DNA from: Azotobacter paspali
Lineage (GTDB): Bacteria; Pseudomonadota; Gammaproteobacteria; Pseudomonadales; Pseudomonadaceae
Strand: one strand, 5' to 3'
DNA length: 64,000 nt
NCBI RefSeq assembly: GCF_042434745.1
Contig: NZ_JBHLSS010000081.1
The translations under genes and the position numbers were made by a program. The notes under the pieces are model-generated. The model made no database searches and was not told where the DNA came from. It saw only the letters and a list, made by a program, of their open reading frames with translations. The stretch's first letter is position 1, and every line of letters starts with the position of its first letter. Of the stretch, positions 32,046 to 40,712 are shown piece by piece.

Positions 32046-34286
32046 TCAACATAGACAGTCGACCGTGTAGACCCGCCCTTGCGGACCCTCTTCATGCTGC
32101 AGGCCGTGTACGTCCAGGCCGAATCCCGGAAAGCGCGCATCGAAGGCGCGGGTGGAATGCAGGTACTCGACGATCGCCCTGGTGGTCCGGGTGAAGCGCT
32201 CGCCCGGCATAATCAAGGGAATACCCGGTGGATAGGGCACCAGCATCACCGCCGCGATGCGCCCCTCGAGATGCTCGATGGGCACCGCCTCGACCTCGCC
32301 GCGCACCAGCTTGTCGTAGGCATCCGCCGGCTTGAGGGCGATCTCCGGCAACAGGTTGTACAAGTGCTTGAGCGCCTTGGCCCGAGCACTTTGCCGGTTG
32401 AAGTCGTGCAACTGGTCGCACAAATCGCGCAGCCCCATGCCGGCATAGCGGGTACCGCCGGCCCCGGCGATGGATGGCAGCACCTGTTCCAGCGGCAGGT
32501 TGGCGTCGTAACAATGCTTGAACTCCAGCAACTCGGTCAGCAGGGTGCTCCACTTGCCCTTGGTGATGCCCATGGAGAACAGCACCAGGAAGGAATACAG
32601 GCCAGTCTTTTCCACCACCAAGCCACGCTCCCACAGGAAGCGGCCGACCACCGCCGCCGGAATGCCTTGCTCGGCGCGCCCCAGCCCCGGAGTCACCAGG
32701 GTGACTTTGATCGGATCGAGCAGCACATAATCCTCCGGCAAGGCATCGAAACCATGCCAGTCGGCCGCCGGGGTCAACAGCCAGTCGGCGGCGTTCCCCG
32801 GCCCCCCGGTCGCGCCGAGCGGCGGCTGCCAGATATCGAACCACCAATCGTCCGCCGCCAGGCCCTGGCGTAGATTGGCCAGGGCATGGCGGAAGCTGAG
32901 CGCCTCGTCGAAGGTCTCCTGGATCAGCGAGCGGCCGGCCGGCCCCTCCATCATCGCCGAGGCGACATCCAGCGAAGCGAGGATGCCGTACTGCGGCGAG
33001 GTCGAGATGTGCATCATGAAGGCTTCGTTGAAGCGGTCGCGGTCCAGTTGCCGGCGTCCGCCGTCCTGCACGTGGATCATCGAGGCCTGGCTGAAGGCCG
33101 CCAGCAGCTTGTGGGTGGAGTGGGTACTGAACACCAGCGGAGCATCCGGCGAGCGCGTGGTGCCCATGCCGTAGCGCCCGGCATAGAACTCATGGAAGGC
33201 GGCGTAGGCGAACCAGGCCTCGTCGAAGTGCAGCACCTCGACGCTATCGCCCAGGGTCCGCTTGATCAGCTCGGCGTTGTAGCAGAGGCCGTCGTAGGTG
33301 GAGTTGGTCACCACGGCGAGCTTCACCCGCGGCTCGCGACCGCGGGCCAGGGGGTTGGCGGCGATCTTCGCGGCGATCGACTCGCGGCTGAATTCGCTGA
33401 GCGGAATCGGCCCGATGATGCCCAGTTCGTTGCGCTCCGGCACCAGATAGAGGGGAATCGCTCCGGTCATGACGATGGCATGGACGATCGACTTGTGGCA
33501 GTTGCGGTCGACCAGCACTAGGTCATCGCGGGCGACCATGGAATGCCAGACGATCTTGTTGGCGGTCGAGGTGCCATTGATCACGAAAAAGGTGTGATCG
33601 GCGCCGAAATTGCGGGCCGCCCTGAGCTCCGCCGCGGCCAGCGGGCCGGTGTGGTCGAGCAGCGAGCCGAGTTCCGGCACCGACACCGAGAGATCGGAGC
33701 GCAGGGTGTTCTCGCCGAAGAACTGGTGGAACGCCTGGCCCACCGGGCTCTTGCGGTAAGCCACGCCGCCGCCGTGACCGGGCGTGTGCCAGGAGTAGTT
33801 GGACTGCAGGGTGTGCTCGACCAGTGCTCTGAAAAAGGGCGGCAGCAGCCCGGCCAGGTAGCCGCGGGCGGCGCGGGCGACTTGGCGGGCCAGGAAGGGC
33901 ACGGTGTCCTCGAACAGATAGAGGATGCCGCGCAACTGGTGGAGGTTGGCCATCGCCTCGGCCGGAGCGTTCTCGATGGTGATCCGCTCGCCGAGGGCGA
34001 AGATCGGCAATTGCGGAGCACGGGCACGGGCGAGGCGGATCAGCTCGAGCATGTCCTGTAGCAGGCGCGGGTTTTCCCCCGCCCCCTCGGCGGCGACCAG
34101 GACGCAGGCCAGGCCGTGGTGGGTCGAGGCGACAATGCGTCCTTCGCTGGAACTGGCGCTGGAAAGGATACTGAAGCCGTTCTGCTCCAGTTCTCGGGCA
34201 ATCGCCCGTACGCGCTCGCCGGCAACGCTGTCGGCCTTGAGGTCGCGATGGACGATGAGAATCGAAAAATCGAGATCTTTGTACAC
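32046..34286 (-). CDS. ldcA: Lysine decarboxylase, PLP-dependent (LdcA type)
   Basis: A 746-aa fold-III decarboxylase close over its full length to Pseudomonas aeruginosa LdcA, which converts lysine to cadaverine. An N-terminal receiver-like wing domain (DFSILIVHRDLKADSV) is followed by the PLP domain: SWHTPGHGGG, DHTFFVINGTSTANK, HFDEAW and the Schiff-base Lys in STHSTHKLLAAF. The C-terminal domain ends GLDVHGLQHEEGPQGRVYTV. The start appears to be GTG at 34286, giving the family N terminus VYKDLDF; no ATG is available nearby in frame. It lies 57 bp after dnaQ on the same strand, so it may share that transcript. Confidence 0.93.
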   Translation of the reverse strand: MYKDLDFSILIVHRDLKADSVAGERVRAIARELEQNGFSILSSASSSEGRIVASTHHGLACVLVAAEGAGENPRLLQDMLELIRLARARAPQLPIFALGERITIENAPAEAMANLHQLRGILYLFEDTVPFLARQVARAARGYLAGLLPPFFRALVEHTLQSNYSWHTPGHGGGVAYRKSPVGQAFHQFFGENTLRSDLSVSVPELGSLLDHTGPLAAAELRAARNFGADHTFFVINGTSTANKIVWHSMVARDDLVLVDRNCHKSIVHAIVMTGAIPLYLVPERNELGIIGPIPLSEFSRESIAAKIAANPLARGREPRVKLAVVTNSTYDGLCYNAELIKRTLGDSVEVLHFDEAWFAYAAFHEFYAGRYGMGTTRSPDAPLVFSTHSTHKLLAAFSQASMIHVQDGGRRQLDRDRFNEAFMMHISTSPQYGILASLDVASAMMEGPAGRSLIQETFDEALSFRHALANLRQGLAADDWWFDIWQPPLGATGGPGNAADWLLTPAADWHGFDALPEDYVLLDPIKVTLVTPGLGRAEQGIPAAVVGRFLWERGLVVEKTGLYSFLVLFSMGITKGKWSTLLTELLEFKHCYDANLPLEQVLPSIAGAGGTRYAGMGLRDLCDQLHDFNRQSARAKALKHLYNLLPEIALKPADAYDKLVRGEVEAVPIEHLEGRIAAVMLVPYPPGIPLIMPGERFTRTTRAIVEYLHSTRAFDARFPGFGLDVHGLQHEEGPQGRVYTVDCLC

Positions 34287-34342
34287 GAACCATGTCCCGA
34301 GGAGGATTTGCCTCAGGATAAGCCAAGGCGACGGCCTTCCGG

Positions 34343-35077
34343 CTATTGCTGCTGCGCCTGCTCCATCTGCAGCCACAACGCCGGAGCGCCGGCGGCCTTC
34401 TCGATCGCCGCCAGCCGCTCGGCGTGCGCGGCCAACTCCTGCTCGCCGGCGCGGATCACCCGGGTGCGCTGGCGCTCCGGCGACAACCGGCGGATCGCCG
34501 AAGCCTGGGCACGGCCCCCGTTCTCGCTCCCTTCGCCGGACAGCGACAGGTGCGTCTGCCCACCGGTCATGGCCAGCCAGACGTCGGCGAGGATCTCGGC
34601 GTCGAGCAGCGCGCCGTGCAGGTCGCGGTTGGAGTTGTCGACGTCGTAGCGCTTGCACAAGGCGTCGAGGCTGTTGCGCTGGCCGGGATGGCGCTCGCGG
34701 GCCATCAGCAGGGTGTCGAGCACCGTGCAATGGGCATTGATATCGGCACGCTCGGTCTGTCCCAGCCGGGAGAATTCGTCCTCGATAAAGCCGATATCGA
34801 ACGCCGCATTGTGGATGATCAGTTGGGCGCCCTTGATGAACTCGAAGAACTCCTCGGCGATATCGGCGAACCGCGGCTTGTCGGCGAGAAAATCGTCGGT
34901 AATGCCGTGCACCGCGACGGCGCCCTCGTCCACCGCGCGGTCCGGCTGCAGATAGACGTGAAAATGCCGCCCGGTGAGACGCCGCCCCTGCAGCTCGACA
35001 CAACCGATCTCGATGATCCGGTGGCCTTCGGTCACCGGCATGCCGGTGGTTTCGGTATCCAGTACGACGCTGCGCAT
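34343..35077 (-). CDS. dnaQ: DNA polymerase III epsilon subunit (3'-5' proofreading exonuclease)
   Basis: A 244-aa DEDDh exonuclease. Exo I is VLDTETTGM (catalytic Asp and Glu), Exo II HNAAFDIGF, Exo III HGALLDAEI. The C-terminal third is the flexible, Ala/Gln-rich segment that contacts the alpha subunit, ending QMEQAQQQ. It follows rnhA on the same strand with 16 bp between, the classical gammaproteobacterial arrangement although E. coli has the two genes divergent. Confidence 0.95.
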   Translation of the reverse strand: MRSVVLDTETTGMPVTEGHRIIEIGCVELQGRRLTGRHFHVYLQPDRAVDEGAVAVHGITDDFLADKPRFADIAEEFFEFIKGAQLIIHNAAFDIGFIEDEFSRLGQTERADINAHCTVLDTLLMARERHPGQRNSLDALCKRYDVDNSNRDLHGALLDAEILADVWLAMTGGQTHLSLSGEGSENGGRAQASAIRRLSPERQRTRVIRAGEQELAAHAERLAAIEKAAGAPALWLQMEQAQQQ

Positions 35078-35093
35078 ATTCTGTCGCTCTCCT

Positions 35094-35558
35094 CTAGACG
35101 CCGTGTTTCTTCTGCTTCTGCGCGCGGGCGGCGGCGACGCCGCGATTGGCCAGCAGGTCGGCGCGTTCGTTGCCGGGATGGCCGGTATGCCCGCGCACCC
35201 AGCCCCAGGTGACCCGATGGCGGCCGACCTGCTCGTCGAGCTGCTGCCAGAGATCGGCGTTTTTCACCGGCTGGCGCGCGGCGGTCTTCCAGCCGCGCTT
35301 CTTCCAGTTCGGCAACCATTCCTGGATTCCGCGCATCACATATTCGGAGTCGGTGGTCAGATGCACCTCGCAGGGCCGCTTGAGCTCGGCCAGCGCGCGG
35401 ATGGCCGCGGTCAGTTCCATGCGATTGTTGGTGGTTTCCACCTCGCCGCCCCAGAGTTCGCGCTCGACGCCCTGGCAGACCAGCAGCGCGCCCCATCCTC
35501 CGGGACCGGGGTTGCCCTTGCAGGCTCCATCGGTATAGATCTCGACCTTATCGCTCAC
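35094..35558 (-). CDS. rnhA: Ribonuclease HI
   Basis: A 154-aa enzyme that cleaves RNA in RNA-DNA hybrids. The start VEIYTDGACKGNPGPGGWG has the first catalytic Asp; Glu is in NNRMELTAAI, Asp in LTTDSEYV, and the last Asp in GNERADLLANRG. It is full length for the family. It is separated from the yafS-like gene upstream by only a base or so, so it probably shares its transcript. Confidence 0.96.
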   Translation of the reverse strand: MSDKVEIYTDGACKGNPGPGGWGALLVCQGVERELWGGEVETTNNRMELTAAIRALAELKRPCEVHLTTDSEYVMRGIQEWLPNWKKRGWKTAARQPVKNADLWQQLDEQVGRHRVTWGWVRGHTGHPGNERADLLANRGVAAARAQKQKKHGV

Positions 35559-36323
35559 TCAAGCCTCATGTTTCGACGACGCACGCCCGCTGACCTTGAC
35601 CACCGGCAGCGGCAGCAGCTTGCCGATGGGCTCCCGGCGAGTCTGCGGCAATGGCCGCAGGCCGACCACCAGCTTGCGCACCACCAGCAGGTAGAAACCG
35701 CCGCCCGGCATCTGCCAGGACTCGCCCCAGGACTCCAGGCGCGCGGTGCGGGATTGCCAGGCGCGGGATGAAAGCGGCGGACGATAGCATCCGAAGCGAC
35801 GTTTCTCCAGCGCGAAACCGAGCAACGACAGCCAGTCCCCGACCCGGCTGGAACCGATGCAGCGGGCCTGGCGCAGCGCATCGCTGGCGAAAAGGCGGCG
35901 CAGGCCCCAGAGGCTGCGCGGATTGATGCCGACCACCAGGAGATGGCCGCCGGGGCGGACGCTGCGCGCCGCCTCGCGCAGCAACGCGTGGGGCGACAGG
36001 CTGAAGTCCAGGGCGTGCTGCAGCACCACCACGTCGGCGGCATGTTCGGCTATCGGCCAGGCCTGCTCCTCGCAGAGGATCTGCACGCCCGGCAGGGGCG
36101 CGCCCAGGCGCACGCAGCAACGGATCTGCGCCGTCCCCTCGAAGTCGCCCGGCGGACCGTAATGCACCAGATAACCGCCGAAGAAGCGCGCCAGCTCCTC
36201 CTTGAGCAGGCGTCGCTCCTCCTGCAGCATCTGCTGCCCCAGGGGCGTGGCGAACCATTCCCGGGCGTCACGCACCAGTGACAGCCAGCGGGGATCGGCG
36301 TTGGCGAAGGGTCGGTCGCTCAT
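35559..36323 (-). CDS. YafS-like SAM-dependent methyltransferase
   Basis: A 254-aa class I methyltransferase-fold protein. The second half of the Rossmann core is readable (DVVVLQHALDFSLSPHALLREAARSVRPGGHLLVVGINP), but the glycine-rich SAM loop is atypical. Position between gloB and rnhA matches E. coli yafS, a putative methyltransferase of unknown substrate. It is transcribed divergently from gloB across a 178-bp spacer that must hold both promoters. Confidence 0.8.
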   Translation of the reverse strand: MSDRPFANADPRWLSLVRDAREWFATPLGQQMLQEERRLLKEELARFFGGYLVHYGPPGDFEGTAQIRCCVRLGAPLPGVQILCEEQAWPIAEHAADVVVLQHALDFSLSPHALLREAARSVRPGGHLLVVGINPRSLWGLRRLFASDALRQARCIGSSRVGDWLSLLGFALEKRRFGCYRPPLSSRAWQSRTARLESWGESWQMPGGGFYLLVVRKLVVGLRPLPQTRREPIGKLLPLPVVKVSGRASSKHEA

Positions 36324-36501
36324 GAAAACTCCCTGCGTGCAAACGCTCGGTCTAAGATGGAACGAATCCTTTTAAGTTTAGCGGTCGCCAGCGTCAACAC
36401 ACCCCGTTGCCGCGAGCCCTTCAACCTCGATGGACAGACCCGACAGGAGAATGCGGAACCGCCCAGCAAGACCGCGATGCCAGGGCGCCCGCGAAAACGG
36501 C

Positions 36502-37278
36502 ATGGTACGGATAGATGCTCTCCCCGCCTTCCAGGACAACTACATATGGCTGCTGCAAGATCCCACCACCCGGCGCATCGCCGTGGTCGACCCCGGCGAT
36601 GCGACGCCGGTGCTCGTCTGGCTGGAAGCGAATCCCGGCTGGCAGCTCGCCGATATCCTCATCACCCACCATCACGCTGACCACATCGGCGGCGCGGAAA
36701 CCCTCAAGCGAACGACCGGGGCCCAAGTGCTGGGTCCCGACGACGAGCGCATCCCGGCACGGGATGTGACGCTGCACGACGGCGAAAGCATCGAGGTCCT
36801 CGGCTGCGCCTTCAGGATTCTCGAAGTGCCCGGCCACACCCGCAGCCACATCGCCTATTTCCATGCCGCCGCACAACCCTGGCTGTTCTGCGGCGACACC
36901 CTGTTTGCCGCCGGCTGCGGGCGTCTCTTCGAGGGCACGCCGGGCCAGATGCGCCGATCGCTGGAGCGGCTGGCCGGGTTGCCCGGAACGACCCTGGTCT
37001 ACTGCAGCCACGAATACACCCTGAGCAACCTGCGTTTCGCCCAGGTGGTGGAACCGGACAATCCCGCCATCGCCCGGCGCCTAGCCGAGGTGACCGCTTG
37101 GCGAAACGCAGGAAGCGGCAGCCTGCCGTCGGAACTAGCCCTGGAACGGAAAACCAACCCTTTCCTGCGTACCGGCGAAACATCCGTCAAGGAAAGAGTG
37201 GCCCGCCGCTGTGGTCAGTCATTGCTTGACCCAGATCAAGTTTTCGCGGAGTTGCGGGCATGGAAGGACAATTTCTAG
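36502..37278 (+). CDS. gloB: Hydroxyacylglutathione hydrolase (glyoxalase II)
   Basis: A 258-aa metallo-beta-lactamase-fold hydrolase that splits S-D-lactoylglutathione to D-lactate and glutathione in methylglyoxal detoxification. The binuclear metal motif is THHHADHIGG, with further ligands in VPGHTRSHIAYF, FCGDTLFAAGCGR and YCSHEYTLSN. The C-terminal glutathione-binding region contains ERKTNPFLR. The ATG at 36502 gives the standard N terminus (MVRIDALPAFQDNYIWLL). Confidence 0.95.
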   Translation: MVRIDALPAFQDNYIWLLQDPTTRRIAVVDPGDATPVLVWLEANPGWQLADILITHHHADHIGGAETLKRTTGAQVLGPDDERIPARDVTLHDGESIEVLGCAFRILEVPGHTRSHIAYFHAAAQPWLFCGDTLFAAGCGRLFEGTPGQMRRSLERLAGLPGTTLVYCSHEYTLSNLRFAQVVEPDNPAIARRLAEVTAWRNAGSGSLPSELALERKTNPFLRTGETSVKERVARRCGQSLLDPDQVFAELRAWKDNF

Positions 37279-37376
37279 ACAACTACCAACAGTTTACGGA
37301 CTCCCGACGGGTTGACCCTGCTTCGGGACGCTTTCTAGAATCGGCCCACTTTTTTGCCCGGACTGTCCGCTCGCCC

Positions 37377-38717
37377 ATGTCAAAGTCACTTTTAGGAGGC
37401 GTTGTCCCAGGTGTTCTGGCGAGGCGTAGCCCGCTCCTCGTCGCCCTCCTGGCCACCGCACTGGCAGGCTGCCAAAGTACCAATCAGCGACCCGATGACG
37501 AATATTCGCGCCTGGTCGCAAAGCCCAAGCGCGAAACACTGTGGCTGAAACGGGCCGCCACCGATCAGCCTCAGGACATCTGGGTACGCATGCGCGAAGG
37601 TTTCGCGCTGCAGGACGAGATAGATGTCAACCCGCGCATCGAGCGCCAACGCCTGTGGTTCGTCAGCAACCCGTTGCACATCGACAAGGTCAGCGAGCGC
37701 GGCGCCCTCTACATACATTACATCGTCGAGCGCCTGGAAGAACGTGGCATGCCGCTGGAACTGGCCTTGCTGCCGGTCATCGAGAGTGCTTACAACCCGC
37801 TCGCCTATTCCCGCGCCCATGCGGTGGGCCTCTGGCAGTTCATTCCCTCCACCGGTCGCGACTACAACCTGCATCAGACCCAGTGGTACGACGGTCGTCG
37901 CGACATCACCGCCTCCACCCAGGCGGCGATCGAGTACCTCTCCAAGCTTCACGACATGTTCAACGGCGATTGGCTGCTCGCCCTGGCCTCCTACAACGCC
38001 GGCGAGGGCACGGTCAGCCGGGCCATCGAGCGCAACCGCCGGCTCGGCCTGCCCACCGACTACTGGAACTTGCCGCTGCCCAAGGAAACCCAGGACTACG
38101 TGCCCAAGCTGTTGGCCCTGTCCCAGGTGATCATGACTCCCGAAGCCTATGGCATCAGCCTGAGCCCGATCGCCAACGAGCCCTATTTCGATCGGGTGGA
38201 GATCGGCGGCAGCATGGAGCTGTCGCGCCTCGCCGAGATGGCCGGCATAGACAAGGGCGAACTGCTGCGGCTGAACCCGGCCTACAAGCGCGGCATCACC
38301 CTGGACGGCCCCCAGTACCTGCTAGTGCCGACCGAAAGCGCCGAACGGCTGCAGCTCAGCCTGGGACGCACGCCCGAGCAACTGGCCGAATGGCGGAAAC
38401 AGCGCCTGGCCGCCATCAACAGCGGCGTCCGCCCGAGAAGGCCGGAACTGCATCGGACCTTCAGCCTGCAGCAGGCCACCACGCCGCCCAGCGCCGCACG
38501 GCTACTGGCCCTGGAGGAAGAGCGGCCGCCGCGGCGGACATCCGTCGCCAGCAAGAAGCGCAAGGCGGTGACCTACTACAAGGTGCGCAAGGGGGATTCG
38601 CTCCACCGCATCGCCCAGCGCTTCCAGGTGGACACCAAGACATTGCAGCGCTGGAATTCCCTGAGCGGCCGGACCATCCGCCCGGGGCAGACCCTGACCC
38701 TCTTCTTGGCGAACTGA
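37377..38717 (+). CDS. mltD: Membrane-bound lytic murein transglycosylase D
   Basis: A 446-aa lipoprotein: lipobox LALAGC-like TALAGC with lipidated Cys32. The family 1D SLT domain has catalytic Glu in LLPVIESAYNP, then GLWQFIPSTGRDY and LASYNAGEG. A degenerate LysM-like repeat follows around residues 280-325, and one clear C-terminal LysM (YYKVRKGDSLHRIAQRF ... IRPGQTLTL) for peptidoglycan binding. E. coli MltD has two LysMs. The frame extends to 37260, overlapping gloB, but ATG 37377 places the signal peptide correctly. gloB-mltD adjacency is conserved in gammaproteobacteria. Confidence 0.92.
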   Translation: MSKSLLGGVVPGVLARRSPLLVALLATALAGCQSTNQRPDDEYSRLVAKPKRETLWLKRAATDQPQDIWVRMREGFALQDEIDVNPRIERQRLWFVSNPLHIDKVSERGALYIHYIVERLEERGMPLELALLPVIESAYNPLAYSRAHAVGLWQFIPSTGRDYNLHQTQWYDGRRDITASTQAAIEYLSKLHDMFNGDWLLALASYNAGEGTVSRAIERNRRLGLPTDYWNLPLPKETQDYVPKLLALSQVIMTPEAYGISLSPIANEPYFDRVEIGGSMELSRLAEMAGIDKGELLRLNPAYKRGITLDGPQYLLVPTESAERLQLSLGRTPEQLAEWRKQRLAAINSGVRPRRPELHRTFSLQQATTPPSAARLLALEEERPPRRTSVASKKRKAVTYYKVRKGDSLHRIAQRFQVDTKTLQRWNSLSGRTIRPGQTLTLFLAN

Positions 38718-38861
38718 CCGCGGCCGGCGATGTCCGATCCCGAGTTCCGCGAAAGTTCGCCGTCTTCCGCCCCCGTCCGACACGATGAGGGGCCGGGAGC
38801 GCAAGCTTTTTCCAAGGCTGACAAGCTGTTACTGTAGCGGCCCGAATGTCCAGAAGTCGCC

Positions 38862-40712
38862 ATGGATCGGACCCTCCTATCGATGCGTCCCCTCTGCCTG
38901 CTGTTGCTCAGTCTGCTCGCGAGCGGGCCGGTGGTCGCGCGCATCACCGAAAGCCATGGCTACGCCCAGTTCGGCGTGCTCAAGTATCCCGTCGGTTTCC
39001 AGCATCTCGACTGGGTCAACCCCGAGGCCCCCAAAGGGGGCACGCTGCGCCTGATGGCCCTCGGCACCTTCGATACGCTGAACCCCTACAGCTTCAAGGG
39101 AACCAGCCCGTCGGCGACGGCCGACTTCCTGCAGTACGGCATCAACGAGCTGAACGAGCCGCTGATGGCCGGCTCCGGGATCTACGATCCCTCCGGGGAC
39201 GAGCCCACCTCCAGCTATGGCCTGATCGCCGAATCCGTCGAATACAACGAAAGCCGCAGTTGGGTGGTGTTCAACCTGCGCCAAGCGGCCCGCTTCCATG
39301 ACGGCAAGCCGATCACGGCTCAGGATGTGGCCTTCTCCTACCGCCTGCTCAGCCAGGAGGGCCATCCCCAGTACCGTGCCGAGCTGCGCGAGGTGCAGCG
39401 GGTCGACGTCCTCGGCCGCCACCGCATCCGCTTCGTCTTCAAGCGCTCGGACAATCCGCTGCTGATCTTGCGCCTCGGCGAGTTGCCGGTGCTCCCTCAG
39501 CACTACTGGAAGAACCGCGACTTCAAGGCCACTACCTTCGAGCCGCCCCTGGGCAGCGGCCCCTACCGCATCGCTCAGGTGCAGCCGGGGCGCCGCCTGG
39601 TGTTCGAGCGAGTGAAGAACTGGTGGGGCGCTAAGCTGCCGATCAACCGCGGAAAGTACAACTTCGACCGGGTGGACGTGGACTTCTACCGCGACAGCGA
39701 CGTCGCCTTCGAGGCGTTCAAGGCCGGGCAGTTCGACTTCTATATCGAGCACCAGGCGAAGAACTGGGCCGGAGGCTACCATTTTCCGGCCGTACAGGCG
39801 GGCCAAGTGATCCGTGCCGAGATCCCGCACCGGATTCCGACCCAGACCCAGGCGCTGTTCATGAACACCCGCCGCAGCACCTTCGCCGACGCCAGGGTGC
39901 GCGAGGCCCTAGGGCTGATGTTCGATTTCGAATGGACCAATCGCGCCCTGTTCTACGGCGCCTATCGGCGCGCCGAGAGCTACTATCCGAACAGCGAGTT
40001 TTCCGCCTCCGGCAAGCCAGAGGGGGAAGAGTGGCTGCTGCTTTCCAGGTATCGCCAGCAATTGCCCGAGCGCCTGTTCCGCGAGCCTTTCCCGATGCCG
40101 AAGACCGACGGCCACGGCATCCCGCGCGAAACCCTGCGCCGAGCCCTGAACCTGCTCGGCGCGGCCGGCTGGAAGCTCTCCGGCCAGCGGCTGGTCGATG
40201 CCCGCGGCCAGCCGCTGCGCTTCGAGATCCTACTGGTCAACCCCAGCCTGGAGCGCATTCTCCAGCCCTATAGCGAAAACCTCGCCGGCATCGGTATCGA
40301 GGCGCAGTTGCGTACCGTGGATCGCGCCCAGTACAAGCAGCGGCTGGACCATTTCGACTACGACATGATTCTGCTGACCCTGCCGCAGACCCTCAGCCCC
40401 GGCCTGGAGCAGTGGTTCTACTTCCATTCCAGCCAGATTGGCGTGAAGGGCGGCAAGAACTATGCGGGCATCGCCAACCCGGTGGTCGACGGCCTGCTGG
40501 AAAGTCTGCTGGTGGCGCAGACCCGGGAGCAGCAGGTCGCCGCCGCCCGCGCCCTGGATCGCGTCCTGCTCTGGCAGCACTACAGCATCCCCAACTGGTA
40601 CATCAATCAACACCGCCTGGCGTACCGCAACCGGTTCGCCTTCGTCACCACGCCGCCCTATACGCTGGGCCTGCGCGCCTGGTGGCTGAAGACCAAGGAG
40701 AACGACCGATGA
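38862..40712 (+). CDS. yejA: YejA-type peptide-binding protein (first copy)
   Basis: A 616-aa periplasmic solute-binding protein of family 5. The signal peptide ends around GPVVA-RITESHG. Conserved family blocks are GGTLRLMALGTFDTLNPY, YDPSGDEPTSSYGLIAESV, RFHDGKPITAQDV and EPPLGSGPYRI. YejA binds oligopeptides for the YejBEF importer; in enterobacteria it takes up microcin C. The stop overlaps the next gene (ATGA), another yejA-like gene. The start could be the ATG at 38883, which would shorten the signal peptide. Confidence 0.88.
   Translation: MDRTLLSMRPLCLLLLSLLASGPVVARITESHGYAQFGVLKYPVGFQHLDWVNPEAPKGGTLRLMALGTFDTLNPYSFKGTSPSATADFLQYGINELNEPLMAGSGIYDPSGDEPTSSYGLIAESVEYNESRSWVVFNLRQAARFHDGKPITAQDVAFSYRLLSQEGHPQYRAELREVQRVDVLGRHRIRFVFKRSDNPLLILRLGELPVLPQHYWKNRDFKATTFEPPLGSGPYRIAQVQPGRRLVFERVKNWWGAKLPINRGKYNFDRVDVDFYRDSDVAFEAFKAGQFDFYIEHQAKNWAGGYHFPAVQAGQVIRAEIPHRIPTQTQALFMNTRRSTFADARVREALGLMFDFEWTNRALFYGAYRRAESYYPNSEFSASGKPEGEEWLLLSRYRQQLPERLFREPFPMPKTDGHGIPRETLRRALNLLGAAGWKLSGQRLVDARGQPLRFEILLVNPSLERILQPYSENLAGIGIEAQLRTVDRAQYKQRLDHFDYDMILLTLPQTLSPGLEQWFYFHSSQIGVKGGKNYAGIANPVVDGLLESLLVAQTREQQVAAARALDRVLLWQHYSIPNWYINQHRLAYRNRFAFVTTPPYTLGLRAWWLKTKENDR

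Noticed and set aside
31946..32194. An 82-codon plus-strand frame near the end of ldcA
   Set aside because: Its second half is antisense to the conserved C terminus of ldcA and the first half is not recognisable.
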